From Kitasatospora sp. NBC_00240 (lineage in GTDB: Bacteria; Actinomycetota; Actinomycetes; Streptomycetales; Streptomycetaceae), in contig NZ_JAPEMU010000001.1 of the NCBI RefSeq assembly GCF_026342405.1, positions 682,001-746,000 of the forward strand: a DNA stretch of 64,000 nt, written 5' to 3'. Below are positions 49,171 to 57,379 of the stretch, piece after piece. Made by a program: the position numbers and the translations under genes. Position 1 is the stretch's first letter; the number at the start of each line of letters is the position of its first letter. A model generated the notes under the pieces. That model saw nothing but the letters and a program-made list of their open reading frames with translations, ran no database searches and was not told the origin of the DNA.

Positions 49171-49563
49171 TCACACCTGTTGACCTGCGTCGGCCCGGCG
49201 GCGCCAGATGGTCGCGAGCGGCGTGGGCAGGGTCAGGATGCGGCGGCACCCGGCGGCCGTGAGTACCTGGTGGGCGAGGCGGGCGCGGTACTCGTCGCTG
49301 GAGAAGACCCAGGATCCCGGTATCAGCAGCACATGGTGGGAGCCGTCCTTCATGGCATGGACGAGGGCTTCGAACTGAGGCCGAGGCCGCCGGCTGTCGG
49401 CTGGTGGAAGGTTGTCGAGGTAGAGCGCCGGAGCGGGCATCCCGAGGCAGGCGGCAAAGCGGCGCAAGGTATCGCGCTGGGTCTCCAGCGAGGTCGGGCC
49501 ATGGAGAGGACGGCGTAGGTAGGCGGCAGGCTGCAGAGGGGCGAAGGGGTCGGAGGTGTGCAT
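49171..49563 (-). CDS. Resolvase-like small protein (serine-recombinase N-terminal fold)
   Basis: A 130-residue protein. AAYLRRPLHGPTSLETQRDT, LRRFAACLGMPAPALYLDNL and FEALVHAMKDGSHHVLLIPG follow the plan of the serine-recombinase N-terminal domain (YxR...S...Q...L...A...G), but the catalytic serine context is altered (GPTSLETQ) and the DNA-binding C-terminus is missing, so it may not recombine DNA. ATG 49563 has GGGAG 6 nt upstream. A paralogous C-terminal piece is at 60277-60465. Similar orphan proteins occur in streptomycete arms; the role is unknown. Confidence 0.68.
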   Translation of the reverse strand: MHTSDPFAPLQPAAYLRRPLHGPTSLETQRDTLRRFAACLGMPAPALYLDNLPPADSRRPRPQFEALVHAMKDGSHHVLLIPGSWVFSSDEYRARLAHQVLTAAGCRRILTLPTPLATIWRRRADAGQQV

Positions 49564-50827
49564 GTGTCTGCTCCCCGGAGGGTTCGGAGAAGCGCCCCTG
49601 CCGGACCTGTCGGACAGGGTCGTTCGGTGTGCAGCTGGTGTTCCGGTCACCCGCCCGGGTGGCGGGGCGCAGTCGTCCACGCCATGCGCAGGGTGGCGTG
49701 ACCCATGGTGGGTGGGGTGGTCGAGGTGGAGGGCGATCGGCGGCGGGGTGTGCTCGACGGGGGTGGTGGTGAAGGGGAAATCGACCTGCAGGGCTTGTTC
49801 GGTGGTGTCCTCGTCCACGCCCGGCCGCCGGCGGCGGCGTGGGTGATACGACGTACGGCGTCGGCTGATGTGGTGTTCAGCAGTCCGGATGACTTCTCGG
49901 GATCCACGATTCCAGACCTCCGCGGAGGTTCCCACACCCGCCGGCCCCGCTGCGATAACGGTCCGCTCCGATCATTGCGGGAAAGGTGCGTAGAAGGCCG
50001 CCTCGCGGTTGCCGGCTGGTAGTTGGCGGCGTCGGACAGGTCGAGAGCCGACGACTTGCGCGCCGCGGGCGCTCACGCATACATGGTTCGCCCAGTTCGT
50101 GGGGCCCGGAGGCCGCCTGTTGATCCCGGGCTCGTTGGTGCCGGCCACCTGTGGGGCCAGGCGTGCGAGTGGCGCACACCAGGCGCGCACCCCGCTTGGC
50201 GAGGACACGTCGAACTTTGCTCGAAGCTGAAACTCAATGCTCATTGCTGTTGACTTGGCCATTCAAATGAGCAGATCATTTGACTGATCCACCCCGCCCA
50301 GTACAGGAGGCCGATCCCCCCTGGCCTTCAGGGCAGTCGGGGGCCGCACAGCCAACCGTCACGCGCAGAGCCACACGACCGCGGCCCAGACAGGACCGGG
50401 CAAAGGCTCCGAGCCGACGACGCGCCCGGGCCCTGCACCGGGGCATGTAGGGCGCGAAGACCCCGACGGATCGAATTCGCCCTTTGCTGTCGTACCGGCT
50501 TGAAGAACATGCCCGCCAAGGGTCGCCACCCCCGGCCCACCGACACCCTCCGCCCCGCCGACCAGCAGCTTCTACCCGCCCCGGCCTGGCGCACAAATAT
50601 CACCCTCGCCGCGAGCGGCACACGGGGCCGAGAAATCACCCTCACCGGGAACCTTGATCCAGAGGGCGAGCCAATTTCGACCCGCATAGGGGTGATATTT
50701 CTTCCCACTGGAAACTACTCTCGCATGAACTATTTGGTCGCATACGATGCACCTTCTCATTGGCCGCGCCTAATTCTTCTGACGTTTCCCCTTCGACTCC
50801 TTATGCAGAGAAGGATCATCGCCAAAG
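49564..50827. other. 1.26-kb region without a recognised gene
   Basis: 49650-49935 has a minus-strand frame with moderate codon bias (EDTTEQALQVDFPFTTTPVE) of unknown family that breaks at its 3' side. 50200-50290 and 50600-50830 are relatively AT-rich and probably regulatory; they include the palindrome at 50263-50283. The stretch just before 50828 is the leader of the secreted phosphoesterase. Confidence 0.45.
50263..50283. promoter_or_regulatory. Perfect inverted repeat in AT-rich DNA, possible operator
   Basis: TCAAATGA, 5-bp spacer GCAGA, TCATTTGA. It overlaps a TTGACT hexamer at 50250-50255. No target gene is close, so the assignment is open. Confidence 0.45.
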
Positions 50828-52390
50828 ATGGAAAACATCACCCAATTCTGCGAGGAGTTCGCGTTGCGTATCACCCGTCCGGTCACCCACCTCACCGCCC
50901 TGGGCCTGCTCGGTGGCCTGGCCTCCATCACCACCGCCTTGCCCGCCGCCGCCACCACCGGCGTGCCGCGCCCCGACCACGTGGTGGTCGTGGTCTTCGA
51001 GAACACTGCCGAGAGCTCCGTCATAGGCAGCCCCGATGCCCCGTACTTCAACCAACTCGCGAGCACCGGCGCCAACTTCACCAACTCCTTCGCGATCACG
51101 CACCCCAGCCAGCCGAACTACCTGGACCTGTTCTCCGGTTCCAGCCAGGGCGTCACGAACGACTCCTGCCCGCACACCTTCCCCACCGACAACCAGGCCG
51201 CCCAGCTGTTCGCCAAGGGCCTCACCTTCGCCGGCTACTCCGAGGACCTTCCCTCGACCGGCTCCACCGTCTGCAGCAGCGGCAAGTACGCCCGCAAGCA
51301 CAACCCCTGGGTCAACTTCACCAACGTCCCGGCCACCGCCAACAGGCCGCTCACCGCCTTCCCCACCGACTTCACCCAACTTCCCACCGTTTCCTGGGTG
51401 GTCCCCAACCTCTGCAACGACATGCACGACTGCTCCACCGCCACCGGCGACACCTGGCTCAAGAACCACCTGGACGCCTACGTGCAGTGGGCCAGAACCC
51501 ACAACAGCCTCCTCATCACCACCTTCGACGAGGACGACAGCGCCGGGAACAACCAGATCGCCACCCTGATCAACGGCCAGCCCGTCAAGCCCGGCACCTA
51601 CGGCGAACACATCGACCACTTCAGCGTCCTGCGCACCATCGAGGACATGTACGGTCTGCCCTACGCCGGCGCCGCCGCCCAGGCGACCCCGATCACCGAC
51701 GCCTGGACCACCGGCACCGCCGGAAGCGTCACGGTGACCGCGCCGGGTGACCAGGCGGGCACGGCCGGGACTGCGACCACGTTGCAGCTGCGGGCGACGG
51801 ACACGGCTACGGGGAGCTTGAGTTGGACTGCAACGGGCCTTCCGCCCGGGCTGTCGGTCAACCCTTCGTCCGGTCTCGTCAGTGGTACGCCGACGACCTC
51901 CGGTACGTACAGCGTCAAGGTGACCGCCACGGACAGCACGGGTCCGTCGGGCAGTGCCTCGGTCAACTGGTCCGTCAGCCCGGCACTGAACGGCACCCGC
52001 ACCGTCCGGACCTCGGGCAAGGCACTCGACGACCCGAACAGCTCGCCCAACACCGGCACCCAGCTCATCACCTGGGCTCCCAACGGCGCGAGCAATCAGA
52101 ATTGGGTCTTCACCCAGCAGGCGGACGGCAGCTACCAGATCGCCAACGGCTCCTCGAAGCTGTGTCTGGACGTCAACGGCGGTTCCGTCGCGGCCGGAGC
52201 CCAGGTGATCCAGTGGACCTGCCACGGCGGAAGCAACCAGCGCTGGGTGGTCGCCGCCACCACCGGCGGCTACAAGATCACCTCGCAGAACAGCGGGCTC
52301 TCCGTCACCACCGCTTCGACCTCCAACGGCGCCCTCGTCACCCAGGAGACGGACACCGCCTCCACCCTGCAGCGCTGGAACATCAACTGA
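50828..52390 (+). CDS. Secreted phosphoesterase with Ig-like and ricin-type lectin domains
   Basis: A 520-residue exported protein. A signal region (THLTALGLLGGLASITTALP AAA) precedes a phosphoesterase domain (PF04185, acid phosphatase/phospholipase C-like): PDHVVVVVFENTAESSVIGS with the metal-binding E-N, ITHPSQPNYLDLFSG with the nucleophile region, and LLITTFDEDDSAGNNQIATL. Residues about 300-385 are a putative Ig-fold (LPPGLSVNPSSGLVSGTPTT); the C-terminus is a ricin B-like beta-trefoil (SSKLCLDVNGG; GSNQRWVV). It probably hydrolyses phosphate esters on a polysaccharide or cell surface. The N-terminal 15 residues before the twin basic signal are unusual; a downstream start is possible. Confidence 0.85.
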   Translation: MENITQFCEEFALRITRPVTHLTALGLLGGLASITTALPAAATTGVPRPDHVVVVVFENTAESSVIGSPDAPYFNQLASTGANFTNSFAITHPSQPNYLDLFSGSSQGVTNDSCPHTFPTDNQAAQLFAKGLTFAGYSEDLPSTGSTVCSSGKYARKHNPWVNFTNVPATANRPLTAFPTDFTQLPTVSWVVPNLCNDMHDCSTATGDTWLKNHLDAYVQWARTHNSLLITTFDEDDSAGNNQIATLINGQPVKPGTYGEHIDHFSVLRTIEDMYGLPYAGAAAQATPITDAWTTGTAGSVTVTAPGDQAGTAGTATTLQLRATDTATGSLSWTATGLPPGLSVNPSSGLVSGTPTTSGTYSVKVTATDSTGPSGSASVNWSVSPALNGTRTVRTSGKALDDPNSSPNTGTQLITWAPNGASNQNWVFTQQADGSYQIANGSSKLCLDVNGGSVAAGAQVIQWTCHGGSNQRWVVAATTGGYKITSQNSGLSVTTASTSNGALVTQETDTASTLQRWNIN

Positions 52391-52558
52391 CCGTGCGCCC
52401 GCCAGGGCGGACCTCACCCGGCCGGGTTCATCTGCAGCGAGCGTGAGCCCATGGGACGGGCAGGTGTCCGCTGCTCGAACGGCCCGCATCCCGTCGGGTC
52501 GAGGGCCGGCCGCCGGGTCGCGGGTGCCCTGCCAGGGGCCTGGGGTGGCTCATGCACC

Positions 52559-54937
52559 TCAGGTCTGATTGCCGAAGTTCTGCCGCTGTCTTCTCGCGGC
52601 CGGATGGTGCGCGGTGTTGGGGTTCTGGGCGACCCAGATGGCGATCTGGGTGCGGGAGGTGAAACCGAGCTTGCTGAGGACGTGCTCGATGTGGCCTTCG
52701 GCGGTGCGCTGGGCGATGACCAGGTCGGCCGCTATCTGCTTGTTCGACAAGCCCTCGGCCACGAGGACCGCCACCTGCTGTTCGCGTCTGGTCAGCGGAC
52801 TGTCACCCGGGCCGGTCCGCTCCGGGGTCTCACTGTGGGCGCCGTGCGCGAACCCGATGACCTGGTCGAGGTCGAGCCCGGCGCCGTAGGCCACCGCGTT
52901 CAGGAATTCGGTTTCGCCGAGTGCCGCACTGGTCGCAGCTTCGAGTGGCTTCATCGTCGGGCTGAAGACGGCCGCGACGCCGAGGGACATGCCGGCCTGC
53001 TGCCAGATGCCATGGCAAACCCCCGTGAGCACGGCGCCGCGTCGGTGATCTCCGGTCGCCATCGCGGTACCGGCCAGGCACATCAGCGCCAGACCGACGG
53101 TCGTGGGGTCGTCGAAGTCATGCCCGATGTCCATGGCCTGTATGGCGTACGCGGCGGCCGCAGCCGGGTTGTTCCGGCCGAACTCGGCGTATCCCAAGTC
53201 GAGGAGGGCGGCGGCCAGGTACCAGCGGTCGCCGGACCGACTGCTGAGCCGGCCGGCCTCCTGGGCCGCGGCGGCCGCCTCGTCGAATGCGCCGAGCAGG
53301 AGCTTCGCCAGGGCGATGAGGATGGGGACGTAGAGGTGCTGCTCCGGTGGGTGCTGCAGCCGGCGCAGGCTCTCGGCCGCCTCCCGCAGGAAGGGAAGAG
53401 CCGCTTCGGGGTCTCCCGCGGTGATGGCGGCCTGCCCGAGCATGGCCACGGCCTCCGCGTCCAGGACACCGTCGCCCAGTCGCTGGGCGATGGCCCGGCA
53501 CTCCTCCAGCGCCGGGACGGCCGCGGCGGCGTCGCCCTGTCTCCCGGCGAGCGAGCCGAGCCGGCGCAGCGCCCTTGCCCGTTCCGGGGTGGGTTCGGGG
53601 TTGAGGGCGAGTGCCCGCTCGAGCCAGTGCCGGCCCTCGGTGATGTGCCCGCACCCCACCCAGTAGTGGATGAGGTCGGTGGCCATGACCAAACCGGCCT
53701 GGCGCTCCCCGGGGGCCGTGAGGCACTCGTCGAGTGCGGCTCGGAGGTTGGCGTGCTCCGCCCGCATCCGCCGGGCCTGCTCGACCTGCCCGGGGCCGAA
53801 CCACTCGGTGGAGAACCGTGTGGACATGGCGGCGTAGAAGCGCTGGTGGCGCCGGCGGACGGCGTCCTCCTCACCGGCTTCGCGGAGCCGGTCCCGGCCG
53901 TAGCGGGCGAGGGTGTTCAGGAGGCGGTAGTGGATTTCGCCGAGGTGCCGTTCGGGGGTCAGGACGGACTTGTCGACCAGGCCGGTGACCAGGTGGAGGA
54001 CGGTGTCGGGGGGAATGGTCTCGTCACCGCAGACCTGCTCGGCGGCGTGCAGGGTGAAGCCGTGGGCGAAGACGGAAACGCGGGACCACAGGAGCCGCTC
54101 CTGCGGTGAGCACGATCCGTAGCTCCCGTCCACGACCGCGTCCAGGGTGCGGTGGCGGGAGGGTGCACCACGGTCGGTGGAGGCGAGGATGCGGACCCTG
54201 CCGTCGAGCCGCTCCAGGATGTCGCCGGGGAGCAGGACCCTGGTGCCTGCCGCGGCCAGTTCGATCGCCAGCGGCAGGCCGTCCATCCTGCGGCACAGCC
54301 GCGCCACCTCGGGCCAGTTGTCCTCGGTGAGGACGAAGTCGCTCACCAACGCGGCCCGCGCGGCGAACAGGGTCAGCCCTTCGGACTCAGGGACGGCGGC
54401 GGGCCGACCGGTTCGGTCCGGATCCGGTACGGTCAGCGGCGGCACCTGCCACAGGCGTTCCCCCGTGACCCCGAGGCGCTGCCGGCTCGTGGCCAGCACC
54501 CGCACGTCGGGGGCGGCGCGGAGCACGATGTTGACCAGATCCGCGCAGGCGTCCGTCAGGTGTTCGCAGTTGTCGAACACCAGCAGCGTCTGCCGGTCCC
54601 GCAGGAACTCCGTGATGACGTCCACCGGGTCGTGCGGACGACGGCTCGCGATTCTCAGCGCATCGCTGACCGTGTAGGCGAGCAGGTCCGCGTCCTGGAG
54701 CGGCGCGAGGTCGACGAACGTGACCCCCTCCGTGAACGCCCTACGAACCTGGTCGGCGACCCGCAGTGCCAGCCGGGTCTTGCCGATACCGCCCGGGCCG
54801 AGCAGGGTCACCGCGCGGGCGGTGGACAGCAGGCTCCTCGCCTCGGCGATCTCCCGCCTGCGCCCGACGAAGCTGGTCAGCTCGGCGGGAAGACCGGCCT
54901 TGGCCGCGCCCCGGCTCCGCCGCTCGGACTCACCCAT
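52559..54937 (-). CDS. LuxR-family regulator with NB-ARC-type ATPase and TPR region
   Basis: A 792-residue protein. The N-terminal ATPase has Walker A AVTLLGPGGIGKTRLALRVA and a Walker B-type TLLVFDNCEHLTDA, typical of the AfsR/NB-ARC-like group (PELTSFVGRRREIAEARSLL). A central TPR-like helical region (about 380-700) precedes the C-terminal LuxR helix-turn-helix LTRREQQVAVLVAEGLSNKQ, IAADLVIAQRTAEGHIEHVL. It is intact, unlike the LAL at 45.7-48.6 kb. ATG 54937 has a weak ribosome site. It is alone; the target is unknown. Confidence 0.9.
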   Translation of the reverse strand: MGESERRSRGAAKAGLPAELTSFVGRRREIAEARSLLSTARAVTLLGPGGIGKTRLALRVADQVRRAFTEGVTFVDLAPLQDADLLAYTVSDALRIASRRPHDPVDVITEFLRDRQTLLVFDNCEHLTDACADLVNIVLRAAPDVRVLATSRQRLGVTGERLWQVPPLTVPDPDRTGRPAAVPESEGLTLFAARAALVSDFVLTEDNWPEVARLCRRMDGLPLAIELAAAGTRVLLPGDILERLDGRVRILASTDRGAPSRHRTLDAVVDGSYGSCSPQERLLWSRVSVFAHGFTLHAAEQVCGDETIPPDTVLHLVTGLVDKSVLTPERHLGEIHYRLLNTLARYGRDRLREAGEEDAVRRRHQRFYAAMSTRFSTEWFGPGQVEQARRMRAEHANLRAALDECLTAPGERQAGLVMATDLIHYWVGCGHITEGRHWLERALALNPEPTPERARALRRLGSLAGRQGDAAAAVPALEECRAIAQRLGDGVLDAEAVAMLGQAAITAGDPEAALPFLREAAESLRRLQHPPEQHLYVPILIALAKLLLGAFDEAAAAAQEAGRLSSRSGDRWYLAAALLDLGYAEFGRNNPAAAAAYAIQAMDIGHDFDDPTTVGLALMCLAGTAMATGDHRRGAVLTGVCHGIWQQAGMSLGVAAVFSPTMKPLEAATSAALGETEFLNAVAYGAGLDLDQVIGFAHGAHSETPERTGPGDSPLTRREQQVAVLVAEGLSNKQIAADLVIAQRTAEGHIEHVLSKLGFTSRTQIAIWVAQNPNTAHHPAARRQRQNFGNQT

Positions 54938-55650
54938 ACCCGCAGGCTAGACCGCCTGCCCGAGGGCGGGCAACGGAAGCAGGCCGGAGAGGCCGAACCG
55001 GTGCCGGCCGGCGAATCGCTGAACCCGTCGAGGACCCACGGCCCGGCGATCGCGACGTCGACGGTCATGTCGCCGACCGTGTCGAAGGTCGGCCGCCGAG
55101 CGAGAGGGGTTGTCCGATCCGGCCGTCGAGGCGGAGAGCTCCGCGTCGCCGCGGGACGCGTGGAGATCGTGGCCGAGGTCGAAGCAGGCGGCGGCCGGCC
55201 AAGTCGTGGGCGTCCATGCCACCGCGCACGACCACACCGGCCCGGGCAAGCCCCGTACCGCCTGGAACGACGCCCGGGCAGGGCCTGGCGGACGCCCTGG
55301 GCGTCGGCGGCCAGGCCCTGCTCGTCACGAGCACACGCCCGCTGCCAGGCTCACGCACCGAGCAAGCACCCGCGGTCACCACTCCGGCTCCACCGCGTCG
55401 ACCACCGATCCAACAAGATCAACACAAGACGCGAGGGGCAGAACTCAACGGACGAGAAAGGGTCACGGTTCAACGCCGCCGACAGGCAACGGCCCCACAG
55501 GCAACGGCCGGCTCACTCCCCCTGGCACTGGGCCTTGGTCCAGGCCATCCGTACGCGAGCCAATAGGGTGGGAGAAAGGCGGGAACACGCACGACACGTC
55601 GGGCACCGGGCAGATGCCATGCATGGCACACGCACACAGGATGGACGACC
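54938..55650. other. 713-bp region upstream of deoR, no recognised gene
   Basis: Probably decayed coding DNA. The minus-strand frame DVAIAGPWVLDGFSDSPAG around 55000-55060 looks protein-like but I cannot name it. The segment 55307-55343 resembles 45231-45267. The last 40 bp before 55651 carry the regulator leader. Confidence 0.4.
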
Positions 55651-56436
55651 ATGGGCGCGCACGAGCGGTGGACTCAGCTGCTGGAGGTACTCGGCGAGGC
55701 CGGCCACCTGTCGGTGACGGAGGCGTCCGAGAGGCTCGGCGTCTCCGCGGCGACGGTCCGGCGTGACATGGACGAGCTGGCCCGCCAGCAGATGCTGACC
55801 AGGACCCGCGGCGGGGCCGTACTGAGCTCGGTCTCCTACGACCTTCCCCTGCGCTACAAGACCGCACGCCGGGCCAACGAGAAACACCGTATCGCCGAGG
55901 CGGCCGCCGCCCTCGTACCGGCCGGTGGGATCGTCGGCCTCAACGGCGGCACCACCACCTCCGAGGTCGCCCGCGCACTGGCAACCCGGGCCGACCTCAA
56001 CGACAACGGCCCCGGCGGGTCCCTCACCGTCGTCACCAACGCCATCAACATCGCCAACGAACTCGCCGTACGACCGCAGATCAAAGTCGTCGTCACCGGC
56101 GGCGTCGCCCGTCCCAACTCCTACGAACTCACAGGCCCGTTGGCAACCCACGTCCTCCAGTCCCTCGCCCTGGACGTGGCCGTCCTCGGCGTCAACGCCG
56201 TCGACGCCCACTTCGGCGCCGCCACCCACGACGAAGGCGAGGCCGACGTCAACCGCGCCATCGCCGAACGCGCCGAAAAGATCATCATCGTCGCGGATTC
56301 CAGCAAGCTCGGACGACGGGCCTTCGCCCAGGTCTGCCAGATGACCAGCGGATCAGTCCTGGTCACCGATAAGGACGCCGACCACGACCTGGTCCAGCAG
56401 TTCGCCAGCCAGGGCATCGAGGTCGTCCAGGTCTGA
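55651..56436 (+). CDS. DeoR-family transcriptional regulator
   Basis: A 261-residue repressor. N-terminal helix-turn-helix: GHLSVTEASERLGVSAATVR then RDMDELARQQMLTRTRGGAV. Effector domain of the ISOCOT fold: GIVGLNGGTTTSEVARALAT, LTVVTNAINIANELAVRPQI, VVVTGGVARPNSYELTGPLA and ADSSKLGRRAFAQV. The ligand is usually a sugar phosphate. It probably controls the GH27 gene downstream (57380) and the sugar transporter operon, which share an upstream element. A partial copy of its start lies at 45486-45580 near that operon. Confidence 0.93.
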   Translation: MGAHERWTQLLEVLGEAGHLSVTEASERLGVSAATVRRDMDELARQQMLTRTRGGAVLSSVSYDLPLRYKTARRANEKHRIAEAAAALVPAGGIVGLNGGTTTSEVARALATRADLNDNGPGGSLTVVTNAINIANELAVRPQIKVVVTGGVARPNSYELTGPLATHVLQSLALDVAVLGVNAVDAHFGAATHDEGEADVNRAIAERAEKIIIVADSSKLGRRAFAQVCQMTSGSVLVTDKDADHDLVQQFASQGIEVVQV

Positions 56437-57379
56437 TCAGGGCGCAGCCCGGGCCGGGCGTATGCCCAGTGCTCGGGGCAGGACGCCGAGGTCGCGGGGA
56501 CGCTGGAGGGCCTGCCGGGCCGAGGCTGCGACGGGGAACACGCGATAGCCGTGTGGCCGGTACGCCCTCGGACCGACGTCGGGACGCTCGCGTCCCGCGG
56601 CAGGGGCGGCTCGTCGAGGCTCCTGTGCACTTGACCGCCACACGTTCCTCAAGGGGTGGTTGCCTGCGCGCAGCTTCGGAGGACGGGGTGGCTCTGAACA
56701 GCCGTCACACCGAGCTTCCTTTCATCACCGGGGTTGATCACCGACCGTGCGAGTGGGGCACCCCCCTGCGGCTGGGAGGCGGCTGCGGAGGTTGCGTTCG
56801 TTCAACAGGAAGCTCCATTGGTGACTCATCATGCTTTATTCAAGCCATCTTGATGCATGACCAAGCAAACTTTGGGCGTTTTAACATGATTTGTTCGATT
56901 CAACGGGCGAATCTCTGCAACGAATTGGTAACCGGGCTGGAGGTCGCAGTTCCCAGGGGTCAACACTTACGCCCATCGCAGCGTGGCGCCGCACAACGGC
57001 AGCCGGCTCGGACAGCGCACCCACCACGCTCTCCGCCCCCAGCGCGGAACCAGCCCGCCTCCGACGAAGTCACCACCCCATCCCCACCCCCGGATCGCGC
57101 TCTTCCGTGTGAGGCTCGCACATCCAGGGCGGGGCTCCGCAGGCCGCAACCCACGGACGGTGTCATGTGATTCGGCTGACCGGGCCCCGTGCCCTCCCGT
57201 CAGATGTCGGGGTCCGCGTCCGGTTCGTCCCAGCGCCGGATCATCGGCGGCCCACCCTGCACCTGCCCATTCGACGTCGCTCCTGCGCCGCTCCGCTCAG
57301 ACGGCCGCAAGCTCGAAGTTGCATCATCGAGCGGCCAAAGGTGCACGTCAGACCACTTCTTGAGAGAGGCTCCCCCACA
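56437..57379. other. 943-bp region between deoR and alpha-galactosidase, promoter-like
   Basis: The stretch 56810-56930 is strikingly AT-rich and contains the element shared with the transporter promoter. 56950-57379 is GC-rich leader without convincing gene. No protein-coding sequence is recognised. Confidence 0.5.
56820..56872. promoter_or_regulatory. Candidate DeoR operator upstream of alpha-galactosidase
   Basis: GGTGACTCATCATGCTTTAT, then ATGCATGACCAAGCAAAC, conserved with the transporter promoter at 44807-44858 in blocks and orientation. It is about 510 bp before the GTG at 57380, which implies a long leader or that the operator also serves another start. Confidence 0.6.

Noticed and set aside
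49650..49935. Small minus-strand gene upstream of the resolvase-like protein
   Set aside because: Codon bias is good only in part, the frame breaks before any family match, and no ribosome site supports a start.
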